From Sphingomonas gei (GTDB lineage Bacteria; Pseudomonadota; Alphaproteobacteria; Sphingomonadales; Sphingomonadaceae), in the NCBI RefSeq assembly GCF_004792685.1, contig NZ_SRXT01000002.1, positions 372,001 through 436,000 of the forward strand: DNA of 64,000 nucleotides, read 5' to 3'. Position 1 is the stretch's first letter. Each line of letters starts with the position of its first letter. Of the stretch, positions 1-11,037 are shown piece by piece. The position numbers and the translations under genes are program-made. The notes below the pieces were generated by a model. The model worked only from the letters and a program-made list of their open reading frames with translations. It was not told where the DNA came from and did not search any database.

Positions 1-82
1 AGGACGTTCGACAGCCGGGCTGCGTCGCGCCGCGCGATCGGCTACAGCCTCGCTCTCTCTATTTGCCGGAGTTTCCCCACGC

Positions 83-1144
83 ATGTCCTATCCGCAGCCC
101 TGGACCGCCGATCCCGCCCGTTACGACGGGCGCATGCCCTATCGCCGTTGTGGGCGGAGCGGGCTCGATCTGCCGGCGATCAGCCTCGGGCTCTGGCAGA
201 ATTTCGGCGGGACCGATGTGTTCGAGACCGGCCGCGCGATGCTGCGCCGGGCGTTCGACCGCGGCGTCACCCATTTCGATCTCGCCAATAATTACGGCCC
301 GCCTTACGGTTCCGCCGAAGAGAATTTCGGGCGCGTCCTCGCGGCCGATTTCGCGCAGCATCGCGACGAATTGGTGATTTCGACCAAGGCCGGCTGGGAC
401 ATGTGGCCGGGCCCGTACGGCGATGTCGGCGGATCGCGCAAATATCTGATCGCTTCCTGCGACCAAAGCCTCGAGCGGATGGGAGTCGATTATGTCGACA
501 TCTTCTATTCGCACCGCGTCGATCCGAAGACGCCGCTCGAGGAGACGATGGGCGCGCTCGCGCACCTCCACCGCCAGGGCAAGGCGCTCTATGTCGGCAT
601 TTCGTCCTATTCGCCCGAGCTGACGCGCCAGGCGGCGGCGATCCTGGCGGACTATAAGGTGCCCCTGCTCATCCACCAGCCGAGCTACTCGATGCTCAAT
701 CGCTGGATCGAAGACGAACTGCTCGACACGCTCGGCGATCTCGGCACCGGCTGCATCGCCTTTTCGCCGCTCGCACAGGGGATGCTGTCGTCCAAATATC
801 TGAACGGCGTCCCCGCCGATGCCCGCGCCGCCAGGAGCGGGTCGCTGAGCCAGGGGCTGCTGTCGGACGCGAACATCGCCCGCATCCGCGCGCTCAACGT
901 AATCGCCGGGCGCCGCGGCCAGACGCTCGCGCAGATGGCGATCGCCTGGGTGCTGCGCGATCCGCGCGTCACTTCGGCGCTGGTCGGCGCGCGCACCGTG
1001 GAGCAGCTCGACAATTCGCTCGACGCCGTGAACAATCTTGCTTTCAGTTCCGAAGAACTCGCCGAAATCGATACGTATGCAACCGAAGGCGCGATCGATC
1101 TTTGGAAGGAATCATCCACGCTAGAGGATTTGCCGCAACGATGA
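83..1144 (+). CDS. yghZ: Aldo/keto reductase, YghZ (L-glyceraldehyde-3-phosphate reductase) type
   Basis: A 353-residue NADPH-dependent aldo/keto reductase. The N-terminus (YRRCGRSGLDLPAISLGLW, about residues 20-38) is the typical opening of the YghZ/MgrA subgroup, which reduces L-glyceraldehyde 3-phosphate and related toxic aldehydes. The expected catalytic residues are visible: Asp in THFDLANNYG, Tyr in the same segment, Lys in STKAGW and His in FYSHRVD. Length fits the family. Its stop codon overlaps the ATG of the next gene (ATGA), so the two are probably co-transcribed. The exact substrate is inferred from the family only. Confidence 0.9.
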   Translation: MSYPQPWTADPARYDGRMPYRRCGRSGLDLPAISLGLWQNFGGTDVFETGRAMLRRAFDRGVTHFDLANNYGPPYGSAEENFGRVLAADFAQHRDELVISTKAGWDMWPGPYGDVGGSRKYLIASCDQSLERMGVDYVDIFYSHRVDPKTPLEETMGALAHLHRQGKALYVGISSYSPELTRQAAAILADYKVPLLIHQPSYSMLNRWIEDELLDTLGDLGTGCIAFSPLAQGMLSSKYLNGVPADARAARSGSLSQGLLSDANIARIRALNVIAGRRGQTLAQMAIAWVLRDPRVTSALVGARTVEQLDNSLDAVNNLAFSSEELAEIDTYATEGAIDLWKESSTLEDLPQR

Positions 1145-1608
1145 GCGTCGCCTTCCGCCGCGACAGCGACGAGGAACATAAGGAGCCGAAGTTCGAGATC
1201 CCGCTCGCCTCGGGTCCCAATCTGGTGACTGCGCGCGGGCTCGCGCTGATCGAAGCGAAAGTGACCGAGCTCGAAGGCGCGATCGCCGCCGAGGCGGCGG
1301 AGGAGCCGCGCGAAGTGCTCAAGCGCGAGCTGCGCTACTGGAACACCCGGCGGACCACCGCCGAGATCGCGCCGCCGCCCGAGGACGGCGTGGTCGGGAT
1401 CGGCTCGCGCGTGCGAATCCGGCTGGCGGGCAAGGAGCGCGTGATCGACGTGGTCGGCAATGACGAAGCCGATCCGCATGCCGACCGGCTCGCATTCTCG
1501 GCACCGCTGGCGAACGTCCTGCTCGGCGCGGAGGCAGGCGAGCGGGTCGATTTCAACGGCCGGCCCGAGTCGATCGAGATCCTGGAGGTTTCCGCGATCC
1601 CGGACTGA
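1141..1608 (+). CDS. GreA/GreB-family elongation factor-like protein
   Basis: A 155-residue protein starting at the ATG that overlaps the stop of the upstream reductase; an in-frame upstream start would lie inside that gene. The first 75 residues are a charged helix-rich region (TARGLALIEAKVTELE...), like the Gre coiled coil. The C-terminal half (VGIGSRVRIR ... PLANVLLGAEAGERVDF) is the Gre C-terminal domain that contacts RNA polymerase. It is probably a paralogue of GreA used in transcript cleavage or polymerase modulation, as many alphaproteobacteria carry such extra copies. A terminator hairpin follows. Confidence 0.75.
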   Translation: MSVAFRRDSDEEHKEPKFEIPLASGPNLVTARGLALIEAKVTELEGAIAAEAAEEPREVLKRELRYWNTRRTTAEIAPPPEDGVVGIGSRVRIRLAGKERVIDVVGNDEADPHADRLAFSAPLANVLLGAEAGERVDFNGRPESIEILEVSAIPD

Positions 1609-1627
1609 TCGGGCCAACTGTCCAACA

Positions 1628-1645
1628 TCCGTTCGCACGAACGGA
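1628..1645. repeat. 18-bp near-perfect dyad
   Basis: The arms TCCGTTCG and CGAACGGA are separated by only CA. It lies between the Gre-like gene and its terminator. The two-base centre suits a protein-binding dyad better than an RNA hairpin. Function unknown. Confidence 0.45.
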
Positions 1646-1673
1646 AGCTGGCCAAGCCGATCACAAACGAAAC

Positions 1674-1701
1674 GGGCGCCGGCCGAAGCCGACGCCCTTT
1701 T
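1674..1701 (+). terminator. Rho-independent terminator after the Gre-like gene
   Basis: Stem GGGCG/CGCCC, one C-A mismatch, then CGGC/GCCG with a CGAA loop, followed by TTTTCTGTT. It probably also serves the convergent TonB receptor gene on the minus strand. Confidence 0.75.
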
Positions 1702-1721
1702 CTGTTCTTGCGAAATCGCGA

Positions 1722-4700
1722 TCAGAACGAGAAGCGAGCGCCCACCCGGATCAGATAGAGCGAACGGCGCACTTCGATCGTGCTCGCGTTCGGCTGGATG
1801 AAGCTCGAGTAGCGATACTGCGCGCAGGGCTGCGCCGACGAGCTGTTGATCACTGCCGCGCCCGGCGTGGTGCCGGTAGCGATCGGCGCCGAGAGGCACT
1901 GCACGCGAACCGCGTCCTCGACATAAGGGAACAGCGCCTGGCGGAAGCCGCCCCAATCCTTGTTGATCAGGTTCGGCAGGTTCTCGATATCGGCGAACAA
2001 GGCGATGCGCGACTTGCCGATGAAGGTCGGGATTTCCTGCTCGAGATGCACGTCCATGCGCGTGTAGGCGCGCGAGCGGGCGACGTTGCGCGGCGCGATC
2101 TTGCCGCGATAGTTCTTCAGGTTGCTGTTCGCGACGAGGTTCTCGAGCGATGCCTGGGTCGCTGCGGTGTCGTAGCTCACGATCGGATCGGTGCCGCTGG
2201 TCGGCACATAGAGCAGGAAGCGATCGTCACGCCCGGTGACGCCGAACACCGCGCTGCGGGTCGCCGAGCCGGCATCTTCCATCGTGTAGCTGTACGGACG
2301 GCCCGCCTGGGTTTCGCCGAACAGCTGGATGCGGGTCTTATAGTCACCGTAGAAGGCGTGGTTGAAGCCGACGCCGTACTTGAACGACCAGGCGACCTGG
2401 TCATTCGCAGTGCCGTAGGCGGCGCCGCGGCCGTCGACGAATGCGCCGTTGCCATAGTTCGAACCCGCGGTCGACGACGTCGCCGGGGCCTGATCCTTCA
2501 CGTCCTGCTGCGAGTAGTTGAAGTTCAGGTCGAGGCCGAAGTCGAAATGCTTGTCGACGCGGATGACGCCGATGTGGCTGCGGCCCTTGGACGAATTGGT
2601 CAGCAGGATGTCGGTGTTGGTGTTGGTGCCGACCAGCGGGCCGTAGCGAGTGCGGCCGTCAGGCAGCGTCCCGATCGGGATCGAGCGGATGTCGGTGAAG
2701 AACACCGATGCATTGGTACGGCTGAAATAATAGTCCGCACCGAAGCGCCAGCCGCCGCCGAGGAAGTTGCGCGGCGTCCAGTCGGCCGACAGGGTCGCCT
2801 TCCAGACATTGGGCACTTCGAAATCGGGGTCGAGCGCGTTGATATTGGCAAGACCGTTGGCGCCGGTGTTGGGGATCTGCGCCTGCAGCCCCGCCGGGAT
2901 CGAAGTGCCCGAGACGTTGCTCAGCAGCGGCAGCGCGGTCGCTGCCGCGACGTTGGCGCCATTGATCTGATATCCCGTGGTGCAGTTCGCGCTGATCACG
3001 CAGCGCTGGACGGTCACCGAGTTGATCGCCACGCCACCGACGCCGGCACCGGCATTCGAATAGCTGTTCGACAGATAGACGTCGGGGGTGCCGCCGCCGA
3101 AGATGCCGACGCTGCCGCGGAGCTTGAAGTCGTCGATCGGCTTCCAGTCGGCGCCGATGCGCGGCTGGAACAGGCCCTTGCCGGCGATCGTGTGGGTATT
3201 CGAGAAGCCGTAGCGGCTGGTGAAGCCCGGGTTGAGCGGCACCGGCGTATCGGCGTCGAACAAGTCGTAGCGCAGGCCGATATTGACGTTCAGGCGATCG
3301 GTGACCGCGATGTCGTCCTGCAGGCCGAAAGTGTACTGGCGGTACTTGAAGTCGGCTGCCGCCTGGTTCTGATCGCCGGTCGCGGTGTTCTGGTAGGTCA
3401 CCTGGCTGGCGAGGCGGTTGTTGAAGTCCGCGAGCGAGTCGAAGTAATAATTGCCCAGCGTGTTTTGCAGGAACACGTTGAAGATCCGCACTTCGTTCAT
3501 CTCGGCGAGCAGGCGCAGGTCATGCGCACCCTGGCTCCACCGCGCCTGGACCGAGCCGCCATAGGTGTCGGTGTAGAACTGGTTCGCCTGGGTCGAGTTC
3601 TCGACGCCGAGCGAGTAGAACGGATTGTTGGTGCCGCAGGTGGTCGGCTGGTCGTTGGTGGTGTTGGCCGGCGAGCCCACCGCCGAATCGTTGGTCGCGT
3701 CGCCGCACACGCGGAACTGGGCGAAGCCGCCCTCGCCGCCGGGAAGCCGGCCGCGCTCATAGCTCTTGTAGAGGAAGCGCGCCTCGGTCGAGAAATTGTC
3801 GCTCCAGTCCGAGTTCAGCTGGAGGATGCCCGCGCGGAGCAGCTCGGTGTTGCTGTAGCTGTTCGATTGCAGGCCGAAACTCGGAGTCGAAGCGTTGGTG
3901 CTGACGTTGCCGAGGATATCGATCGTGTCATAGGCGTTGATGTACGAAAGCGACAGGCGCTGCCCGTCAGTGATCTGCCAGGTCAGCTTGCCGACGATCT
4001 TCTCGTCCTTCTCCTGCGAGATGTCGAGAATGCCACCGGCGTCATAGCCATAGACGCTCTGCGCGGCCGCCGCGACCGCGGTGGCGGTGGCGGTGCTGCT
4101 GCCCGGAATGCCCGAGAACGGCTGGAGCGGGTTGCCCTGCACGTTGCGCTCGGCCGAGAGCATGAAGAACAATTTGTCCTTGATGATCGGGCCCGAGATC
4201 GTCGCGCCATAGGTCTCGCTCTTATAGTCGAGCGGGATCGTCGTGCTGCCGATCTTGGTGCCCGAGAGCGAATCGTTGTTCTGCGAGTAGAAGCCGGTGC
4301 CGTGGAACTCGTTGGTACCCTGCAGCAGAACCGCGTCCACCGCGCCGCCGAGGAAGTTGCCCTGGCGGATGTCGACCGGAGCGAGCGAGACGGTGAACTG
4401 CGCGATCGAATCGATCGGCACCGGGCCGCGGCGGGTCGGGTTGGCGTCGGGGTTGAGGCCGAAATTGTCGCTGACGACGACGCCGTCGATCGAGAAGCGG
4501 TTGTAGCGCGGATTGACGCCGGCGAACGAGATCGAGCGGCCGCCCGACGACGTGTCCTCGATGCGCGCGAACGGATCGCGGCGCATCAGGTCGCGGATGT
4601 CGCGGTTGACCGAAGCGACTGCGGCGATGTCCTCGCGGCGCAGCAGCGTCTGCGGACCGGTCGAGGTGCTACCGGCACCGGCAAGCGACGAAGCGGTGAC

Positions 4701-5051
4701 GACGATCTCGGCCGAATCGCTCGACGCGGCGATCTCGATCGGCACGTCATAAGGCTGGCCGACGACGGTGTAGATGTCGGTGACGGTGACGTTGCCCGCG
4801 CTGCTCTGCACTTCGACCGAATAGGGGCCGCCCGGACGGAGGCCGCCGGCATTGAAGCTGCCGTTCGCATCGGTGGTCGCATTGGTGCGCTGCCCCGTCG
4901 CGGTATCGGTGATGGTCACCGTCGCGCCACCGACTGCGGTGCCTTCGGAAACCACGGTACCGCGGATGCTCGAGGTGGTTTCCTGCGCGCTCGCGGCGGC
5001 AGGAATCATCAGCGCGGCAGCTGCCACGCCAGCGAAGAGCTTGGTGCGCAT
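1722..5051 (-). CDS. TonB-dependent receptor with carboxypeptidase-regulatory-like N-terminal domain (Oar-like)
   Basis: A 1109-residue outer-membrane receptor. I chose the start at 5051 because it gives a classical signal peptide (MRTKLFAGVAAAALMIPAAASAQ region) preceded by AAGGGA; a longer in-frame start at 5132 adds 27 residues before it. After the signal come a carboxypeptidase-regulatory-like beta sandwich (about residues 25-110), a plug domain (LLRREDIAAV ... RYNRFSIDGV) and a large barrel ending in the terminal phenylalanine typical of outer-membrane proteins (RVGARFSF). No regulator or transporter partner lies beside it, so its ligand cannot be guessed from context. Confidence 0.9.
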   Translation of the reverse strand: MRTKLFAGVAAAALMIPAAASAQETTSSIRGTVVSEGTAVGGATVTITDTATGQRTNATTDANGSFNAGGLRPGGPYSVEVQSSAGNVTVTDIYTVVGQPYDVPIEIAASSDSAEIVVTASSLAGAGSTSTGPQTLLRREDIAAVASVNRDIRDLMRRDPFARIEDTSSGGRSISFAGVNPRYNRFSIDGVVVSDNFGLNPDANPTRRGPVPIDSIAQFTVSLAPVDIRQGNFLGGAVDAVLLQGTNEFHGTGFYSQNNDSLSGTKIGSTTIPLDYKSETYGATISGPIIKDKLFFMLSAERNVQGNPLQPFSGIPGSSTATATAVAAAAQSVYGYDAGGILDISQEKDEKIVGKLTWQITDGQRLSLSYINAYDTIDILGNVSTNASTPSFGLQSNSYSNTELLRAGILQLNSDWSDNFSTEARFLYKSYERGRLPGGEGGFAQFRVCGDATNDSAVGSPANTTNDQPTTCGTNNPFYSLGVENSTQANQFYTDTYGGSVQARWSQGAHDLRLLAEMNEVRIFNVFLQNTLGNYYFDSLADFNNRLASQVTYQNTATGDQNQAAADFKYRQYTFGLQDDIAVTDRLNVNIGLRYDLFDADTPVPLNPGFTSRYGFSNTHTIAGKGLFQPRIGADWKPIDDFKLRGSVGIFGGGTPDVYLSNSYSNAGAGVGGVAINSVTVQRCVISANCTTGYQINGANVAAATALPLLSNVSGTSIPAGLQAQIPNTGANGLANINALDPDFEVPNVWKATLSADWTPRNFLGGGWRFGADYYFSRTNASVFFTDIRSIPIGTLPDGRTRYGPLVGTNTNTDILLTNSSKGRSHIGVIRVDKHFDFGLDLNFNYSQQDVKDQAPATSSTAGSNYGNGAFVDGRGAAYGTANDQVAWSFKYGVGFNHAFYGDYKTRIQLFGETQAGRPYSYTMEDAGSATRSAVFGVTGRDDRFLLYVPTSGTDPIVSYDTAATQASLENLVANSNLKNYRGKIAPRNVARSRAYTRMDVHLEQEIPTFIGKSRIALFADIENLPNLINKDWGGFRQALFPYVEDAVRVQCLSAPIATGTTPGAAVINSSSAQPCAQYRYSSFIQPNASTIEVRRSLYLIRVGARFSF

Positions 5052-5216
5052 TTTAGAAGTCCCTTTCGGAGTGCCCTGGTGCACGAATACACGCGCGGTG
5101 TCGTTCACCGTCGCGCCGCCCTTGGAATTCATTTATGTCGACTCGATGACAGTCAACGGGGAGCGGCTGTGCAAGCTGTTGGTAACAGTTGATTCATTTG
5201 TTGCGTTGCAAAAAGG

Positions 5217-7361
<2,145 letters not shown>

Positions 7362-7424
7362 TTAGGGGAGGGTGGCGCCGCCGATCAAGCTTGATTGCGT
7401 CCCGAGGCGCCGCGATAGGGGCAA

Positions 7425-8669
7425 ATGCGCCCGCTCAAGCTCCTCCTCGCCGCCTTGCTCTGGGCAGTCGTGATCCTCTGCCTCGGCCTCACCGCGCTGC
7501 CGCGCTTCCTCGACCGCATCTATTATCGCGGACCCGTGACCGCGCATTTCGACGGCGCGCATTTCTTCAATCCCGACGACGACGACGATCGTCTGCCCGC
7601 GGGAAGCAGTCGCCTGCGCCTGATCGCGCAGCGGATCTTCGGCGATTCGACTCAGCCGGCCTGGCCCGATCGAGTCGCGATCCACCCGTCCAGGCCAAGC
7701 GCGCGCGTCGACGGGAACGCAATGCGCGTCACCTGGATCGGGCATGCCAGCGTGCTGATCCAGACCAACGGCCTCAACATCCTCACCGATCCGGTGTGGA
7801 GCGAAAGCGCCGGGCCGTTCGGATTCGGCCCCAGCCGCGTCGCCGAACCCGGCGTGCGCTTCGAGGACCTGCCGAAGATCGACATCGTCCTCGTCAGCCA
7901 CAATCACTATGATCACATGGACCTAACCACGCTCAAGCGGCTCTGGGATCGGGACAAGCCGATCATCGTGACCGGCCTCGGCAACGATGCGCCGCTCCGC
8001 GCCGCAGGCATTCCGGGGCGGCACGACCAGACCGATTGCGGCGATTGTCCCGGCGTCGAGGCGCTGGACTGGGGCGAATCGACCGGGGCGACCCGCTTCG
8101 ACAATCCGTGGAGCGGAGAGGCGCCGAAAACGCCGGTCACGCCGGCGATGGTGCATGTCACCCGCAACCATCACTGGGACAGCCGATGGTTCAGCGACCG
8201 CAACCGTGCGCTCTGGTCGAGCTTCGTCGTCCAGCTCCCCGGCGGCAACCTCTTCTTCTCGGGCGATACCGGTCTGGGCGACGGCAAATGGCCCGCAGAG
8301 GCCGCCGCGCTCGGCCCGATCCGCTTCGCCGCGATCCCGATCGGCGCGTTCCGCTTCGAAGAGGATCAGATGGGCAGCGGCAGTCATATCGGCCCGCGGG
8401 ATGCGCTGCGCGTGTGGGACGGGCTCGGCCGGCCGTTCGCATTGCCGATCCATTGGGGCACCTTCCGGCTGTCGCGCGAAGGCTATGCCACCCCGCCGCG
8501 AATGCTCGCCGCGATGCAGGCCTGCGCCGGCAGCGACCCGGCGCGCTTTGCACCGGTGGTGATCGGCGTCCCGTTCGACGTGCCCGCGCTCGGCGGATCG
8601 CCGTCGCGCCCCGATATGGCACGAGTCGAAGCCTGCGCGCGCGCCGGCCGGTTCGACGCGTTCCGCTGA
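7425..8669 (+). CDS. Metallo-beta-lactamase-fold hydrolase, NAPE-PLD-like, membrane-anchored
   Basis: A 414-residue protein with an N-terminal hydrophobic anchor (residues 4-25), then an MBL fold carrying the zinc motif SHNHYDHMD and further ligands in HVTRNHHWDSR, FSGDTG and PIHWGTF. The overall pattern (HFDGxxFFNP at the start, WIGHASVLIQ, LTDPVWS) is that of the bacterial relatives of N-acyl-phosphatidylethanolamine phospholipase D, so a lipid phosphodiester substrate is possible but not shown. A second homologue lies at 48896-49876; this copy has an extra loop (about residues 200-240) and the membrane anchor. Confidence 0.85.
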   Translation: MRPLKLLLAALLWAVVILCLGLTALPRFLDRIYYRGPVTAHFDGAHFFNPDDDDDRLPAGSSRLRLIAQRIFGDSTQPAWPDRVAIHPSRPSARVDGNAMRVTWIGHASVLIQTNGLNILTDPVWSESAGPFGFGPSRVAEPGVRFEDLPKIDIVLVSHNHYDHMDLTTLKRLWDRDKPIIVTGLGNDAPLRAAGIPGRHDQTDCGDCPGVEALDWGESTGATRFDNPWSGEAPKTPVTPAMVHVTRNHHWDSRWFSDRNRALWSSFVVQLPGGNLFFSGDTGLGDGKWPAEAAALGPIRFAAIPIGAFRFEEDQMGSGSHIGPRDALRVWDGLGRPFALPIHWGTFRLSREGYATPPRMLAAMQACAGSDPARFAPVVIGVPFDVPALGGSPSRPDMARVEACARAGRFDAFR

Positions 8670-8703
8670 GCGGCTTGAGGCTCCGCCCGGACCGGCGTAT
8701 CTG

Positions 8704-9198
8704 ATGCGCAGGAGAGGGGCTCTGGAACAGATCAACCGCCGCGCGATGCGCGCGCCGCGCCGATACGAGACGACGATCGACCGTACCGGGCTGGCGCTCG
8801 GCGCGGGCAGCGCGCTCGCCGGCGGAATCATCTTCGCGCTGCTGCTGCTCGGTGGCCAGCGCGATCCGCTCAGCCTGCTCGGCGGCTGGCTGATCGGCAG
8901 CCTGTTCTCGGCGATCGGGATCACCGCAGTGGGCGGCCCGATCTGGCTCACTCTCCATATCGCCGGGCTGCGCCGCGCATGGCACGCCGCCGCGGTCGGC
9001 GCGATGACCGCGATGCTGATCTTCGTCGGCGCGCAGACCTATGGCTTCGGCGTGCTCGACATGCCCGCGATGGACGCCCGCACCCTGCTGTACCGCTGGC
9101 TGAGCGCGCTCGCGTCGAGCGCGATCCTCGCCGGCATCGCCGCGGCGATCGGCGGGGTGATGTGGCGCATCGCCTATCGCCGGGGGGTGGAGCGCTGA
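8704..9198 (+). CDS. Integral membrane protein, unknown function
   Basis: A 164-residue protein with a basic N-terminal tail (about 30 residues) and four predicted membrane helices (around residues 32-55, 58-85, 93-115 and 138-158). It follows the MBL hydrolase on the same strand after 34 bases, so the two may be co-transcribed. I recognise no conserved domain. The ATG at 8704 was used; a later in-frame Met would shorten the tail without touching the helices. Confidence 0.6.
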   Translation: MRRRGALEQINRRAMRAPRRYETTIDRTGLALGAGSALAGGIIFALLLLGGQRDPLSLLGGWLIGSLFSAIGITAVGGPIWLTLHIAGLRRAWHAAAVGAMTAMLIFVGAQTYGFGVLDMPAMDARTLLYRWLSALASSAILAGIAAAIGGVMWRIAYRRGVER

Positions 9199-9208
9199 GC
9201 CGCGGGGC

Positions 9209-9781
9209 TCAGCCCTTGGCCTGCGCCGGGCATTCGCCGACCCGCGCCCCGGTCGAGCGCATCCGCACCCGCGAATAGCCGGGCTGGCCCGCTGCGCCGG
9301 TCAGATTGTCGATCGCCACGTCGAAGCCGGTCGCCGAAGTGGTGCCGTTGATCAGGATCGCAGTCGCGGGCGCATCGGGCTTGCTGCACTGGATCTTGGC
9401 GTCGACTTTCCCGCCCTTCGCGACATAGCGGATGAAGGTGCATTTGCCCGCGGCGCTTTCGAGCTTTTCGATGTCGAACGGCTTCAATTGCTCGGCGGTC
9501 TTGCACTCGGTCGCGTCGCGCTCGAGCCGCTTGGCCAGCGCAAGCTGCCGCGCATTGTCGCTGTCCGGGCCGGTATCGACCGATTCGATACGCAACTCGG
9601 CCTTCCACAAGCCGGGCCTGACCGCGGTCTTCGGCGCGGCGGCCTTGATCAGCTTCGAAACCTGATCGGTGGATGCATCGGTGACCTCGATCTCGCCGGT
9701 CTCGGCGGCGTGCTTCTCCGCGGCGGATTGGCACGCGGAGAGGGCGAGGGCGGCTGCTCCGAGGACGACGATGGCGCGCAT
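9209..9781 (-). CDS. DUF3617-type lipoprotein
   Basis: A 190-residue secreted lipoprotein: the signal peptide ends in a lipobox (LALSAC, Cys about residue 17). The rest matches the pattern of DUF3617 proteins, including RPGLWKAEL near residue 70, a conserved cysteine pair (ECKTAEQ and GKCTFIRY) and the closing RSTGARVGEC. The molecular function of the family is unknown; such proteins are common and often multicopy in sphingomonads. It is convergent with the membrane-protein gene, 10 bases away. Confidence 0.75.
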   Translation of the reverse strand: MRAIVVLGAAALALSACQSAAEKHAAETGEIEVTDASTDQVSKLIKAAAPKTAVRPGLWKAELRIESVDTGPDSDNARQLALAKRLERDATECKTAEQLKPFDIEKLESAAGKCTFIRYVAKGGKVDAKIQCSKPDAPATAILINGTTSATGFDVAIDNLTGAAGQPGYSRVRMRSTGARVGECPAQAKG

Positions 9782-9888
9782 GTGGGATTCCCTACCGGTT
9801 CTCCGCTCCCAAAAGCCGAATTGGCAGCGCTTGGCAATCCGGGCGGTAACCGGATTTGGTATAGACGATCAACGTTTAATCGCTCCGT

Positions 9889-11037
9889 TCAGGCGCTCCT
9901 GCGAAGGCAGAGCCCAGGGTTGTCCAGCCCTTCCCTACCCCCAAGCTCATCTCTTCGCAGGAGCAAGGCTTGAGGTTGGCAAAGGGCCGGCTTCCGCCCC
10001 AAATGCAGGCATTCAGCGGCAATCAGCCACTCGCCGCAACCGGACGCCCCGTTCGGGCCACACCCCACGGCGCGTACTGGGCCGACTGCGGACAGGCCGC
10101 TTTGTCGTGGTAATCCCTGGCCGCTGCCGGGCGCCCTCCAGCCGCCGACTTCCGACGCGCCAGCAGTGCGAATCCAGATGGCACCGCCCTCGTTCTTGGC
10201 CTCGTACATCAATCGATCGGCAACGCCGATATGGGCTTTGTCGACACCGGTTTCGCTCAGGTTTAACACCAGGGCGCCGATGCTGCAGCCCAGCGCGAAC
10301 GGCGTCTGCATACAGTTCATCTGCAGATGCAGTGTCTTGGCGAGCCGGTAGCCTTCGGCTTCGCTGTCGACCGGCAGGAACAACAGGAATTCGTCGCCCC
10401 CAATCCGGGCGAACACGTCGCTCGATCGAATCAAATCACGGACCCCGCTCGCGAAGGCCTGTAGTGCTTCGTCCCCCGCGGCATGGCCGTGGCGGTCGTT
10501 GATCTGCTTGAAGCCGTCGAGGTCGACATAGGCGAGTATGCCCCACGCCCGATGCCTCGCAGCCGCACCGGCGTTGTCGTAGAAGGCCTGCTCGTTGACG
10601 AGCCCAGTTAATGGATCGCTGCGCGCGCGATGCCATTCGCGATCGTACGAGCGGCGCGTGCCGGACATCAGTACGATGATGATCGTCACCGCCAAGATCC
10701 GCATGGCGATGTTCCAAGCGATTGCAGTGTGACCGAGCGGATAAGCCTCCAGCCCGTTCGCCCCAAGCGATACCGCCACGCACGCGGCGCTGGTCAGCGC
10801 GGCCTCGCGCCACCCCAAGGTCCAGGCCGGCATGCAGACGATCAGCAGGTACATCGGGCCGAACCACAGGGCATTCCCGGTCGCACAATCGGCGAGGCCG
10901 GCGATGACGACAGCTGCGGCGGTCACGATGCGTGCCTGTGGGCGCGATAGCGCCGTCGTCCAAACAGTCAGAGCGTCCAGTCGATCATGCCAACACCGGG
11001 CGGGCGGAATCGCTTGAGGGGACCAAGGTACATTCAT
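9889..11037 (-). CDS. Membrane diguanylate cyclase (GGDEF domain)
   Basis: A 382-residue predicted cyclic-di-GMP synthase. The first 130 residues contain four to five hydrophobic helices. The GGDEF domain follows (about residues 138-297), with DPLTGLVNEQAFYDN at its start, an intact active-site GGDEF and an RxxD inhibitory I-site (RSSD) five residues before it, so product feedback is expected. The last 85 residues are glycine/proline-rich, unlike any domain I know, and run into a dispersed palindromic repeat at 9893-9965. That suggests the natural stop was lost or that the tail is an unselected extension. Confidence 0.82.
   Translation of the reverse strand: MNVPWSPQAIPPARCWHDRLDALTVWTTALSRPQARIVTAAAVVIAGLADCATGNALWFGPMYLLIVCMPAWTLGWREAALTSAACVAVSLGANGLEAYPLGHTAIAWNIAMRILAVTIIIVLMSGTRRSYDREWHRARSDPLTGLVNEQAFYDNAGAAARHRAWGILAYVDLDGFKQINDRHGHAAGDEALQAFASGVRDLIRSSDVFARIGGDEFLLFLPVDSEAEGYRLAKTLHLQMNCMQTPFALGCSIGALVLNLSETGVDKAHIGVADRLMYEAKNEGGAIWIRTAGASEVGGWRAPGSGQGLPRQSGLSAVGPVRAVGCGPNGASGCGEWLIAAECLHLGRKPALCQPQALLLRRDELGGREGLDNPGLCLRRSA
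9893..9965. repeat. Dispersed palindromic repeat, copy 1 (degenerate)
   Basis: The outer arms GCTCCTGCGAAGGCAGAGC and CTTCGCAGGAGC face each other about 50 bases apart. The family resemblance to the cleaner copy at 35253-35322 includes the adjoining CCCAGGGT. It lies inside the 3-prime end of the cyclase reading frame. Confidence 0.6.

Noticed and set aside
1..82. End of an upstream gene
   Set aside because: No reading frame entering from the left edge could be supported in these 82 bases.
2046..5192. 1048-codon open frame on the plus strand opposite the first TonB receptor
   Set aside because: It is the antisense of a receptor with clear signal peptide, plug and barrel; its Arg/Val/Asp-rich composition is typical of mirror frames in GC-rich DNA.
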